DNA of 64,000 bases from Thalassolituus sp. UBA674 (lineage in GTDB: Bacteria > Pseudomonadota > Gammaproteobacteria > Pseudomonadales > Oceanobacteraceae), in the NCBI GenBank assembly GCA_002298335.1, contig DBNK01000027.1, forward strand, positions 62,001 through 126,000, written 5' to 3'. The notes below the pieces were generated by a model that did no database searches, had not been told where the DNA came from, and saw only the letters and a list, made by a program, of their open reading frames with translations. The translations under genes were made by a program, and so were the position numbers. The stretch's first letter is position 1, and every line of letters starts with the position of its first letter. Positions 38,872 through 47,834 of the stretch are shown piece by piece.

Positions 38872-39252
38872 ATGCAATCCATTATGCTCAAAGCCAAGCT
38901 CCATCAAGCACGGGTGACTCACTCTGTGCTGAACTATGAGGGTTCTTGCGCCATTGACGGCAAGTTACTGGATCTCGCGGGTATGCGTGAATTCGAGCAG
39001 ATCCAGATCTATAACATTGATAATGGCCAACGCTTCACCACCTACATCATCCGCGGCGAAGATGACTCCGGCATTATTTCCGTCAACGGCGCTGCAGCGC
39101 ATCTGGCAGGTGTGGGCGACCGCATCATCATCTGCGCGTATGGCAGCTATGACGAGAAAGAACTGGCGACCTTCAAACCAAAGATGGTGTACATGAACGC
39201 CGATAATACCGTCAGCCATACCAGCTTCGATATTCCTGTACAGGTTGCCTGA
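38872..39252 (+). CDS. panD: Aspartate 1-decarboxylase
   Basis: A 126-aa pyruvoyl enzyme. MQSIMLKAKLHQARVTH leads to YEGSCAID, where cleavage between G24 and S25 makes the pyruvoyl group. It supplies beta-alanine for panC. ATG 38872 has GGGG upstream. The ORF has a 27-codon upstream extension (from 38791), rejected because the family starts at this point and the Gly24-Ser25 position fits. 117 bp separate it from panC, with a short hairpin CCTGCC/GGCAGG. Confidence 0.94.
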   Translation: MQSIMLKAKLHQARVTHSVLNYEGSCAIDGKLLDLAGMREFEQIQIYNIDNGQRFTTYIIRGEDDSGIISVNGAAAHLAGVGDRIIICAYGSYDEKELATFKPKMVYMNADNTVSHTSFDIPVQVA

Positions 39253-39341
39253 GCGGTTCCCGCCGAGCCCTCTTCCTGAACCCAGCGCAGGGTGATCCGG
39301 TTCCGCCAAAGGCGATGCCAGATCGGACAATCTGAATATCA

Positions 39342-39365
39342 GCCGCCTACGGGCGGCGTTTTTTT
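39342..39365 (+). terminator. Intrinsic terminator after panD
   Basis: GCCGCC-TACG-GGCGGC followed by G and seven T. It ends the pan operon before pgi. Confidence 0.85.
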
Positions 39366-39425
39366 GCCCCTGTCATAGTCACCGCTTATACTCAGGTTTT
39401 ATCGGAAGAAACCCTGAGGACAATA

Positions 39426-41084
39426 ATGGCATACACAGGCGGCCTGACAGAGACGCAAACATGGAAAGATCTGCAGACCCATTTCAACAGTATCCATGAC
39501 ACTCACATGATGGACTGGTTCGGTGAAAATCCGGATCGTTTCCACGACTTCAATGCCGAAGCCGCCGGGCTCAGGCTCGACTACTCCAAAAACCGTATCA
39601 CCGCCGACACCATGTCCCTGCTGTTCCGCCTTGCGCGTGAACGTGACCTGCCTGCGCACATCGGCGCCATGTTCAGTGGTGAAAACGTTAACCCGAGTGA
39701 ACAGCGCCCTGCTCTGCACACCGCGCTGCGTAACTTCAGTGACCGCGAAATCTACGTCAACGGCGAAGACATCATGCCGGAGATCCGCTGCACCGTGCAG
39801 CGGATGGAAGAGTTCTGCTGGAAGATCCGCCGCAACCAATGGCGCGGCTACACCAACCGTCCGTTCACCGACGTGGTATCCATCGGTATCGGCGGTTCAT
39901 TCCTTGGCCCTAAGCTGGCCTCCAGCGCGCTCAAGCCCTACTGGGACAGCCGCCTGAACATTCACTATCTGGCGAACATCGACGGCTCACACATTACAGA
40001 AATCCTGCGCCGCTTAGACCCGGCGACCACACTGTTTATCGTGCAGTCCAAATCGTTCGGTACCCAGGAAACCCTGAAGAACGCTCTCGCCTGCCGCGAG
40101 TGGTTCCTCAATAACGGCGGCGAAGAAGAAGACCTCGGCAAGCACTTCACCGCGGTCTCTTCCAATATTGAAAAAGCCACTGAGTTCGGCATTCTGGAAG
40201 AGAACATCTTCCCGATGTGGGACTGGGTCGGCGGGCGTTATTCTCTGTGGTCAGCCATTGGCCTGCCACTGGCACTGGCGATTGGCATTGATAACTTCCG
40301 CGAACTGCTGCGCGGTGCCCACGAAATGGATGAGCACTTCCGGACCGCGCCACTGGAATCCAACATGCCGGTTATCATGGCTCTGCTGGGTGTCTGGTAC
40401 GTGAACTTCTTTGGGGTCAACTCACACGCCATTCTGCCTTATGACCATTACCTGCGTTCACTGCCTGCCCATCTGCAGCAGCTGGATATGGAAAGTAACG
40501 GTAAGAGCGTGACCATTGACGGCAAACCGGTGGACTACCAGACTGGCCCTGTGATCTGGGGTGGCGTAGGCACCAACGGTCAGCATGCCTTCCACCAGCT
40601 GCTGCATCAGGGTACACACTTCACGCCGAGTGACTTCATCATGCCGATGAATTCACACAACCCGATTGATCACTTCCACGCCGTACTGGTGTCCAACTGC
40701 CTGTCGCAGAGTCAGGCACTGCTGCAAGGCAAGTCGTATGAAAAAGCCCTGCAGGAACTGCTCGACAAAGGCATCAGCCAGGACGAAGCGGAAGCACTGG
40801 CACCGCATAAGGTGATTCCGGGTAACCGTCCGTCCAACACCCTGTATTTTGAAAAATCGACGCCTCGCACTGTAGGCGCCCTGATTGCTCTGTATGAGCA
40901 CAAGGTCGCCGCGCAGGGCATGATCTGGGGAGTAAACTCCTTTGATCAGTGGGGGGTGGAACTGGGCAAAGTGCTCGGTGGCAAAGTACTCGGAGCGTTG
41001 AACAAAACCTCCTGCGCCGAAGACTTCGATGCCTCCACCACAGGCCTGATCAAAGCCTTCCATCAGATGCAGAGCCTGCTCTGA
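39426..41084 (+). CDS. pgi: Glucose-6-phosphate isomerase
   Basis: A 552-aa Pgi: VSIGIGGSFLGPKLASSAL, QSKSFGTQETL, GGRYSLWSAIGLPLAL, and the C-terminal NSFDQWGVELGKVLG. It interconverts glucose-6-P and fructose-6-P. The motifs GGRYSLWSAIGL and QWGVELGK are diagnostic. Full length (E. coli 549 aa). Confidence 0.97.
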   Translation: MAYTGGLTETQTWKDLQTHFNSIHDTHMMDWFGENPDRFHDFNAEAAGLRLDYSKNRITADTMSLLFRLARERDLPAHIGAMFSGENVNPSEQRPALHTALRNFSDREIYVNGEDIMPEIRCTVQRMEEFCWKIRRNQWRGYTNRPFTDVVSIGIGGSFLGPKLASSALKPYWDSRLNIHYLANIDGSHITEILRRLDPATTLFIVQSKSFGTQETLKNALACREWFLNNGGEEEDLGKHFTAVSSNIEKATEFGILEENIFPMWDWVGGRYSLWSAIGLPLALAIGIDNFRELLRGAHEMDEHFRTAPLESNMPVIMALLGVWYVNFFGVNSHAILPYDHYLRSLPAHLQQLDMESNGKSVTIDGKPVDYQTGPVIWGGVGTNGQHAFHQLLHQGTHFTPSDFIMPMNSHNPIDHFHAVLVSNCLSQSQALLQGKSYEKALQELLDKGISQDEAEALAPHKVIPGNRPSNTLYFEKSTPRTVGALIALYEHKVAAQGMIWGVNSFDQWGVELGKVLGGKVLGALNKTSCAEDFDASTTGLIKAFHQMQSLL

Positions 41085-41091
41085 TTCCTCG

Positions 41092-41128
41092 TTAACCGGG
41101 TAAGTGCCTGTGCGCTTACCCCGGTTAA
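41092..41128. other. Long inverted repeat between pgi and mtnA
   Basis: TTAACCGGGTAAG pairs with CTTACCCCGGTTAA (13 bp, one bulged base) around a 10-nt loop. No T-run follows, so it is either a weak pgi terminator or a leader structure for mtnA. Confidence 0.5.
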
Positions 41129-41169
41129 GCGTTAGAATACCGGCCCCTTTACAGGACGCCGGTGCTGCC

Positions 41170-42174
41170 ATGACTGCTTACTCTTCTTCTTTTCATGCCA
41201 TCGAATGGCGCGGTGAATCGCTCCACCTGCTGGATCAGCGCGTGCTGCCACATACACATCAGGTACTGGATTACACCACGGCTGCGGAAGTCGCCGATGC
41301 CATCCGTGAGATGGTGGTGCGTGGAGCACCTGCCATCGGTATTTCTGCAGCTTACGGTTACGCACTGGATGCACTGGCCGGTCGTGATCTGGATCAGGCC
41401 TATAAAGTGCTGGCGGAATCCCGCCCGACGGCCGTGAATCTGTTCTGGGCGCTGGAGCGCATGGCCGCGCTGGGCACCGGAGACCCGCATGCTCTGGTGG
41501 CCGAAGCCCGCGCCATCCATGAGGAAGACCTGCAGGCCAACCTGGCCATGGGGCAGTATGGTGCCTCCCTGCTCGGTGAGAACTGCCGCATCTATACCCA
41601 CTGCAATACCGGAGCGCTGGCCACCGGTGGTCACGGTACCGCCCTGGGTATCATCCGCACGGCCATGGCCGACGGCAAGCTGGAGCAGGTCTACGCCGGG
41701 GAGACCCGCCCCTGGCTGCAGGGCGCACGCCTGACCGCGTGGGAACTGATGCAGGATCAGATTCCGGTGAAACTGGCCTGTGATGGTGCTGCAGCGCAGC
41801 TGTTCCGCAGTGGCGCTGTCGATTGGGTCATTGTCGGTGCCGACCGCATCACCGCCAACGGCGATGTTGCCAACAAGATCGGCACCTACAGTCTTGCCGT
41901 GCTGGCCCGGCATCATGGGGTGAAGTTTATGGTCGCCGCCCCGACGACGACGTTTGATCTGACGCTGGAGAACGGTCAGGCCATCCCGATTGAACAGCGC
42001 CCGGGCAACGAGGTCACCTCGCTCAATGGCCAGCCGGTTGCACCGGAGGGGTGTGAAGCCATCAATCCGGCCTTTGATATGACCCCGGCGGAACTGATCG
42101 ACGCCATCGTCACCGAAAAAGGGTATGTTCTGATGCCAGACCGTGAGAGCATCGCCGCTCTGGTTAACCTGTAA
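41170..42174 (+). CDS. mtnA: Methylthioribose-1-phosphate isomerase
   Basis: A 334-aa MtnA/eIF2B-like protein: RGAPAIGISAAYGYAL, ESRPTAVNLFWALERM, THCNTGALATGGHGTALG (catalytic Cys) and VGADRITANGDVANKIGTY (catalytic Asp). It converts MTR-1-P to MTRu-1-P in methionine salvage. The ATG at 41170 starts MTAYSSSFHAIEW and is preferred over the upstream extension. First gene of mtnABDC. Confidence 0.95.
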   Translation: MTAYSSSFHAIEWRGESLHLLDQRVLPHTHQVLDYTTAAEVADAIREMVVRGAPAIGISAAYGYALDALAGRDLDQAYKVLAESRPTAVNLFWALERMAALGTGDPHALVAEARAIHEEDLQANLAMGQYGASLLGENCRIYTHCNTGALATGGHGTALGIIRTAMADGKLEQVYAGETRPWLQGARLTAWELMQDQIPVKLACDGAAAQLFRSGAVDWVIVGADRITANGDVANKIGTYSLAVLARHHGVKFMVAAPTTTFDLTLENGQAIPIEQRPGNEVTSLNGQPVAPEGCEAINPAFDMTPAELIDAIVTEKGYVLMPDRESIAALVNL

Positions 42175-42186
42175 GAGACACCATCC

Positions 42187-42825
42187 ATGTCAGTATCTGA
42201 TCCGCAACAGTTTGCGCAGGCGGCGGAAGACCTCTGCCGCTATGGTCGCATTCTGTACGGTAATAACTGGTCACCGGCGACCAGCTCGAATTATTCAGTG
42301 CGCCTGAATGCGGACACCTGCGCCCTGACCAGCTCGGGCAAGCACAAAGGCGAACTGACTCCGGCAGACATTCTTGCTGTGGATATGGAGGGGAACGCTC
42401 TCACAGCGGGAAAACCCTCAGCCGAGACCCTGCTGCATACCCAGCTGTACCGCCGTGATGAAAACATCGGCGCCGTGCTGCACACGCACTCACCGACCGT
42501 GGTGCTGCTGTCGCAGATCTGGCCGGAAGATCAGCTCAGTATTACTGGCTGGGAGCTGCAGAAAGCCTTTGCCGGAGAAACCACTCACGAAGGCACCGTT
42601 ACCTTCCCGATTTTTGCCAATGATCAGGACATCGCCCGACTGGCCAGCCGGGTAGAACAGACCATGCAGGAACACGGACAGGGTGTCGCCTATCTGATAC
42701 GTGGGCATGGCGTGTACACCTGGGGCAAAGATCTGGCAGAGTGTTACCGCCATCTGGAAGCACTGGAACATCTGCTCGGCTATCAGCTCGAGCTTCTGAA
42801 AATAAAAGGAGAGAGGCCGCTATGA
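42187..42825 (+). CDS. mtnB: Methylthioribulose-1-phosphate dehydratase
   Basis: A 212-aa class II aldolase-fold protein: NNWSPATSSNYSVRL, SSGKHKGELTP, the zinc ligand pair HTHSPT, and YLIRGHGVYTWGKDL. It dehydrates MTRu-1-P. It follows mtnA by 12 nt and overlaps mtnD (ATGA). Confidence 0.95.
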   Translation: MSVSDPQQFAQAAEDLCRYGRILYGNNWSPATSSNYSVRLNADTCALTSSGKHKGELTPADILAVDMEGNALTAGKPSAETLLHTQLYRRDENIGAVLHTHSPTVVLLSQIWPEDQLSITGWELQKAFAGETTHEGTVTFPIFANDQDIARLASRVEQTMQEHGQGVAYLIRGHGVYTWGKDLAECYRHLEALEHLLGYQLELLKIKGERPL

Positions 42826-43370
42826 GTATGCTGCAAGTCTACAACGGCAACGATATGACCAATCTGCTGTTTGCCACCAACAACAAAGCCAAGATCGCCA
42901 CCGCGCTGGCTGAAGTGGGTGTACGTTACGAGCAGTGGCTGACCGATTCCGGCCTGCAGCCCGGCGCCTCTCAGGATGCCGTCATCGCCGCTTATCAGAA
43001 AGACATCGATCGTCTGATCGACAGCGACGGCTATCAGGCCGTGGATGTGGTGAGCATGAACCCGACTCATCCGCAGAAAGACGAATTCCGTCAGAAGTTT
43101 CTCAGCGAACACACCCACAGCGAAGATGAAGTGCGCTTCTTTGTCGCCGGTCAGGGGCTGTTCAGCCTGCACATCGGCGAGAACGTATATGAAGTGCTGT
43201 GCTCACAGGGCGACCTGATCAGTGTTCCGGCCAATACCCCGCACTGGTTTGATATGGGCCCGGAGCCTTCTTTTATCGCCATCCGCCTGTTCAATAACCC
43301 GGAAGGCTGGGTCGCCAACTTCACCGGCAGTGACATCGCCGATCATTTTAACCGCCTGGGCGAAGACTGA
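42822..43370 (+). CDS. mtnD: Acireductone dioxygenase
   Basis: A 182-aa cupin. Metal ligands visible are H97, H99 and E103 in HTHSEDEVRFF, and H141 in NTPHWFDMG. With Fe it yields the methionine precursor KMTB; with Ni it gives CO and a shorter acid. The ATG at 42822 overlaps mtnB; the longer ORF start is rejected. Confidence 0.95.
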   Translation: MSMLQVYNGNDMTNLLFATNNKAKIATALAEVGVRYEQWLTDSGLQPGASQDAVIAAYQKDIDRLIDSDGYQAVDVVSMNPTHPQKDEFRQKFLSEHTHSEDEVRFFVAGQGLFSLHIGENVYEVLCSQGDLISVPANTPHWFDMGPEPSFIAIRLFNNPEGWVANFTGSDIADHFNRLGED

Positions 43371-44078
43371 ATGACACGGATTATCCTGACCGATATCGAA
43401 GGCACCACTTCATCGATTCACTTCGTCAAAGAAGTGCTCTTTCCCTACGCCGCTGAACACCTGCCAGCCTTTGTACGCAGTCATCTGGATGACGAAGCGG
43501 TTCAGGAAATCCTGTTTGAAACCGCGCGTCTGGCCTCGGTTGAGGGTGAAGCATTTGATCCGAAAAATGTTGGCCTGCTGATTGAGCGTCTGCTGGAATG
43601 GATCGCACAGGACCGCAAGGTCACGCCACTGAAAGCTCTGCAGGGCCTGATCTGGGAAACCGGCTACCGCAACGGCGATTATCAGGCGCACATGTACCCG
43701 GATGCGACGGAATACCTGAATAAATGGCACAGCGATGACATCCCGCTGTATGTCTATTCCTCGGGTTCGGTTCAGGCGCAGAAACTGTTTTTCGAATTCA
43801 CCGTCGACGGGAATTTACTGCCGCTGTTTCAGGGGCATTTCGATACACTGGTCGGTGGCAAACGCGAGCCGGACTCGTACCTGAATATTCTCGGTGAACT
43901 GCAGAAGCAGCATGTGGGATTAGCCGCTGCTGATGTGTTGTTTTTATCCGACATCAAAGAAGAACTGGATGCCGCAGAACGTGCCGGTATGAAAACCTGC
44001 TGGCTGGTGCGTGAAGGTGAACTGCCGGAAATGCCAGTGCATCCTGTGGTGCGGAGTTTTGCAGACATCAACCTGTAA
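43371..44078 (+). CDS. mtnC: Enolase-phosphatase E1
   Basis: A 235-aa HAD phosphatase: LTDIEGTTSSIHFVKEVLFP (motif I), YVYSSGSVQAQKLFF, GGKREPDSYLNI and DVLFLSDIKEELDAA. It makes acireductone for MtnD. It starts directly at the mtnD stop. The operon lacks mtnK or mtnP in this window, so MTR-1-P would be formed elsewhere. Confidence 0.95.
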   Translation: MTRIILTDIEGTTSSIHFVKEVLFPYAAEHLPAFVRSHLDDEAVQEILFETARLASVEGEAFDPKNVGLLIERLLEWIAQDRKVTPLKALQGLIWETGYRNGDYQAHMYPDATEYLNKWHSDDIPLYVYSSGSVQAQKLFFEFTVDGNLLPLFQGHFDTLVGGKREPDSYLNILGELQKQHVGLAAADVLFLSDIKEELDAAERAGMKTCWLVREGELPEMPVHPVVRSFADINL

Positions 44079-44225
44079 TCCGTTTTCACAAGCCGCCTGA
44101 GTTATATTCAGCCTGACTGTTGATCCTGCATTTCTTCCCACAACACCTTCAGGTTGGGTTACGCGGCCGGTAAACGAGCCATAGCGGACCCAACCTCTCT
44201 CACAGATCAATCACTGTAAAAACGC

Positions 44226-44888
44226 TCAATACCCTACCGGCAGATCCGCCAGATGAAATGCGATGGCGTGAAAATGGCAGTAGGCACCAATCAGCACAAA
44301 CACATGCCAGATCTCATGATGACCGAACCAGCGCGGCCAGGGGTCGGGCCAGCGGGTCACAAAAATTACTGCGCCAACTGTGTAGGCTATCCCGCCCCAG
44401 AACAACCATTGCATGGCCGCCTGCGGAATAAACTCCAGCGCCGGACCATAAGCAAACACCACCAGCCAGCCCATACCCACGTAAATCAGGGTTGAGAGCC
44501 ACATGGGTGCGCTCATCCAGAATATTTTCATCAGCACACCCGCTGCTGCCAGCGTCCAGACGCTGATAAATAAGGTCCAGCCTACCGGGCCATTCAGCGG
44601 GATCAGACAGAACGGCGTGTAGCTCCCGGCAATCAGCAGAAAAATGGTCATGTGATCAATGCGCCGCAGCCAGAAAATCACATGCTCAGGCGCATGCAGC
44701 AGGTGATACACCGCACTGCTGATAAACAGCAGCAGCATGGTCGCACCAAACATCATAAAGGCAACCATGTGAATCACAGTGCCGTGCATAGCGGCCTGGG
44801 CACTGAGGATGCAGAGCGCAACAACAGAAAAAATGGCACCGGCCAGATGGGTCAGGCCGTTCATGGGTTCGCGGAAAACGGAATGCAT
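44226..44888 (-). CDS. Hemolysin III (PAQR/YqfA) family membrane protein
   Basis: A 220-aa protein with seven predicted membrane segments and the family signature EPMNGLTHLAGAIFS, SAVYHLL, RRIDHMTIFLLIAGSYTPF and GHHEIWHVFVLIGAYCHFHAI (metal-like His residues). Hemolysin III/PAQR proteins are membrane hydrolase-like; function here unknown. The start at 44888 lacks a strong ribosome site; a later ATG at 44864 also lacks one. Confidence 0.9.
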   Translation of the reverse strand: MHSVFREPMNGLTHLAGAIFSVVALCILSAQAAMHGTVIHMVAFMMFGATMLLLFISSAVYHLLHAPEHVIFWLRRIDHMTIFLLIAGSYTPFCLIPLNGPVGWTLFISVWTLAAAGVLMKIFWMSAPMWLSTLIYVGMGWLVVFAYGPALEFIPQAAMQWLFWGGIAYTVGAVIFVTRWPDPWPRWFGHHEIWHVFVLIGAYCHFHAIAFHLADLPVGY

Positions 44889-45035
44889 GGAACTCGGATC
44901 TCTTAAGGTATGACTGTCAGCTTAACAGACTACCCCTCACGAATGATGACAAGACAGCTGATTCAGTGTGACAGAATCCCAGGGGGCTGGGTTCCGGTTG
45001 GCTTATCAGATAAGTCATGCAGTGAACATGAGGGA

Positions 45036-45760
45036 TTAATCAACGGACTGCACCTGTTGCAGCTCCTCAACCACCTGATCAATGGCATCCTGCACCCAAT
45101 GTGTTGCCACCACGCCCTGTATCTGCATGAGGTAAATATTCTGAAATTCTGCTTCACCCTGTTTCAGCAGCGCCCATTCATAACCAATAATGACTTGCTC
45201 ATGATCCACTAATGGCAGCAACAGATCAGGATTGGTGCTGAACCTGACTGCACGGTGAAATGCAGAGCTCGGGTCATTAAACAGCGGGAACATGGTATTC
45301 CAGACCTCAGACGTCGTGTCCAGCACCTGTCCGTAGCGGGTGAGTGCGCTGCGCAGGCCGGGGCTTTCTATTTTTGCCAGAGCCCCTGAGTTAATCAATT
45401 CCAGAAATGTCGTCGACGTTGCAGGGATCACACATTCGTCCAGACTGCATCCAGATAAAGCTTCATCTGTTGCTCATCTTCCGGAGGCTCACCGGAATGG
45501 ATCAGATCAATAAGAGCACCGGTTCTGCGGGCATATTCCCGGTATGTCTCCTGGCGTGGCGCGTTCTTTTTCTGTGTGTTTTTAAATTCAACCGTCAGGC
45601 GCCCAATCCACTGCGCTTCTTCCTGTCGTGCAACCCGGTCTGCATTCCAGTTACTGACCTGAATACCGATAAATACACCGAGTACCACAATCAGGAAATC
45701 CAGCCATACCGCCAGCCAGTTCTGTTCTTTGATGTGAACCATCAGGCGGCGCAGCATCAT
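45036..45760 (-). pseudogene. Frameshifted copy of DUF6090-like membrane protein
   Basis: Two ORFs in different frames, 45428-45760 (110 aa, MMLRRLMVHIKEQNWLAVWL) and 45036-45431 (131 aa), together align end to end with the intact 245-aa paralogue directly upstream: single N-terminal membrane segment (NWLAVWLDFLIVVLGVFIGI), then helical region and a TFLELINSGALAKIESP-like segment. The join is at GTGTGA (about 45429-45433), where removing one GT restores a continuous frame. Alternatively it is a coupled pair with GTGA overlap. The paralogue comparison favours a broken gene. Family name from memory. Confidence 0.65.
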
Positions 45761-46494
45761 GGCTGTTGTTCCTCCTGGTAACGCTCCAGTAACTCAGCCA
45801 GCGCATCAGCCCGGGTAGCAATATCAGATGAAAAATTCGCGGCAAACATATGCATACGTCGTATCCAGCTGAGCGCAGATATCTGGGTGTCGTCATTTCT
45901 CAGCGCTGAAAAATCAAAACTTCCGATACGATAAGCGGAGTGCTGCCAGTCAACACCCAGCTGATCATCCAGGATGGTATGAGCAAAAAGTGGTGCTCCG
46001 TTACGTATCCAGAATTCCACCTGTATCCCGTCGGATTGCAGAGCGCTCTGTATGTTGAGGTCAAACTGAATCAGAGACTCCCTCAGGGTGTTATTCTGAA
46101 TAACACCCAATTCACCAGATGAGATCAGTTCAACAAAGGTCGGAGAGCGCTGAATCGGAGTAAGGCGGATGAAGACCTGATTCAGATCCTCAAGTAACAG
46201 CGGCTGCTCATCCGGAAGTGGCTCGTCTGATAAAGCAGTTTGCAGAATACGTCCTGCAGCATCAGCACGTCGCTGATAGTCACGAGCATAAGCGTGCGCT
46301 TGCGACTGAATCGAACGGACATCCTCTGTCAGACGCTCCAGAACGTAGGTTTCGCGTTCCCGTTCACGACGGTTTTCATTCCACTGGGTGATCTGAAAGG
46401 CGATCAGAATACCAGCAACAACAATGACAAAGTCAAGAAACACGGCCAGCCAGTTCTGGTGTTTTACATGATCCATCATGCGACGTAGCAACAT
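45757..46494 (-). CDS. DUF6090-like single-TM protein, 245 aa
   Basis: A 245-aa protein with one N-terminal membrane segment (about residues 14-36, NWLAVFLDFVIVVAGILIAF) after a basic cytoplasmic start, then an extracytoplasmic helical domain. The motif NWLAVFLDFVIVVAG-(I/V)-(L/F)-I marks a family of small membrane proteins often found as tandem copies; function unknown. ATGA-type overlap with the downstream, frameshifted copy. A tandem duplication. Confidence 0.7.
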   Translation of the reverse strand: MLLRRMMDHVKHQNWLAVFLDFVIVVAGILIAFQITQWNENRRERERETYVLERLTEDVRSIQSQAHAYARDYQRRADAAGRILQTALSDEPLPDEQPLLLEDLNQVFIRLTPIQRSPTFVELISSGELGVIQNNTLRESLIQFDLNIQSALQSDGIQVEFWIRNGAPLFAHTILDDQLGVDWQHSAYRIGSFDFSALRNDDTQISALSWIRRMHMFAANFSSDIATRADALAELLERYQEEQQP

Positions 46495-46512
46495 GCTGTT
46501 TCCCCCCGCGAT

Positions 46513-46713
46513 TTATTCCGGGTCCGAATATTTATCCGAACAAAACACACCACCAGCACCCCAGTTATCTTTACAGACTTCGTCGATAATCACGTAGATG
46601 GATGCCACATCACAGCCTGCGATACGTGCCAGCTCTGAAGATAATGATTCAACGATCTCACGCTTCTGCTCAAGCGTTCTGCCTTCCCACATTTCAACGC
46701 GTATCACCGGCAT
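46513..46713 (-). CDS. 4-oxalocrotonate tautomerase-like protein, 66 aa
   Basis: A 66-aa tautomerase-superfamily protein: after Met removal Pro1 is exposed (MPVIRVEMWEGRTLEQKREI), which is the catalytic base. The family signature of beta strand-helix-beta and a C-terminal D-x(3)-NWGAGG are present. Substrate unknown. Confidence 0.85.
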   Translation of the reverse strand: MPVIRVEMWEGRTLEQKREIVESLSSELARIAGCDVASIYVIIDEVCKDNWGAGGVFCSDKYSDPE

Positions 46714-46742
46714 ATTCTTTCCCTGAAAAAATGATTAACCCG

Positions 46743-47738
46743 TCAGCTCAGCGTGACCTGATTCGGGCATGTTTTACTCTGCTCTATATCGGTTAAATTC
46801 TGCAGTGTGGTAGTGGCAATATTTTCCAGTGCTTCGGCCGTAAAAAATGCCTGATGGCCGGAGATCAGCACATTCGGAAACGTCAGCAGCCGGGCGAACT
46901 GATCGTCTTCGAGAATCTGACCGGATTCATCTTCAAAAAACAGGTCTGCTTCTTCTTCGTACACATCCAGGCCGAGATAGCCGATGTGTCCGGTTTTCAG
47001 ATACTGAATCACGGCCTGAGTATCCACCAGGCCGCCACGACTGGTGTTGATCAGCATAACACCGGGTTTCATGGAGAGAATGGCCGCCTCGTTAACCAGA
47101 TGATGCGTCGCGGTATTGAGCGGGCAATGCAGACTGATGATGTCGGATTCGCGAAAGAGCGTGGCGAGATCGGTGTATTCAACGCCACACAATTGCAGCC
47201 CGGTATTCACCGTCGGATCATACGCCAGCACCCGACAGCCGAAGCCCTGCATTATGCGGCAGAACACCGAGCCAATACGGCCGGTGCCGATCACACCGAC
47301 GGTGCGGGTATTGAGGTTAAAGCCCAGCAGGCCTTCGAGGGAAAAATTATTTTCGCGTACACGGTTATAGACGCGATAGATCTTGCGGTTAAGCCCGAGA
47401 ATCAACGCCACCGCATGTTCGGCAACACCATGGGGGGAATATTCCGGCACCCGTACCACAGTAATACCGAGTTCCTGTGCAGCAGCCAGATCAACGTTAT
47501 TGAATCCGGCACAGCGCAGTGCGACAGTGCCGACGCCCTGATCGTGCAGGGCCTGCAGGCAGGGCCGGTCGAGCTGGTCATTCACGAAGGCACAGACGGC
47601 CTCTGCGCCCCTGGCCAATGCGGCGGAGGCCTGATTAAGGTGCGCTTCCAGAAACGTCAGTTCATGATCTGAGCCCTGATTCACCCGTTCAAAGCTGTCC
47701 CTGTCGTAGGTTTTAGCCCCGAAAAATACCACCTTCAT
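46743..47738 (-). CDS. ldhA: D-lactate dehydrogenase (2-hydroxyacid dehydrogenase)
   Basis: A 331-aa enzyme: NAD fold GVIGTGRIGSVFCRIMQGFG, catalytic R in ALRCAGFNNVDL, E in the D/E loop (DVYEEEADLFFED) and H in SGHQAFFTAEAL. It reduces pyruvate to D-lactate. Length and motifs match fermentative LdhA. GGAGG lies before the ATG at 47738. Confidence 0.92.
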   Translation of the reverse strand: MKVVFFGAKTYDRDSFERVNQGSDHELTFLEAHLNQASAALARGAEAVCAFVNDQLDRPCLQALHDQGVGTVALRCAGFNNVDLAAAQELGITVVRVPEYSPHGVAEHAVALILGLNRKIYRVYNRVRENNFSLEGLLGFNLNTRTVGVIGTGRIGSVFCRIMQGFGCRVLAYDPTVNTGLQLCGVEYTDLATLFRESDIISLHCPLNTATHHLVNEAAILSMKPGVMLINTSRGGLVDTQAVIQYLKTGHIGYLGLDVYEEEADLFFEDESGQILEDDQFARLLTFPNVLISGHQAFFTAEALENIATTTLQNLTDIEQSKTCPNQVTLS

Positions 47739-47834
47739 ACCCGTCCTCCTGCTGCCCTGCCAAGGAATACCCTGACAGTATGTCAGATATAGCAGCGGCT
47801 TTCAGGCCATCAGAATCAGGCCCGGTCAGGTTTG

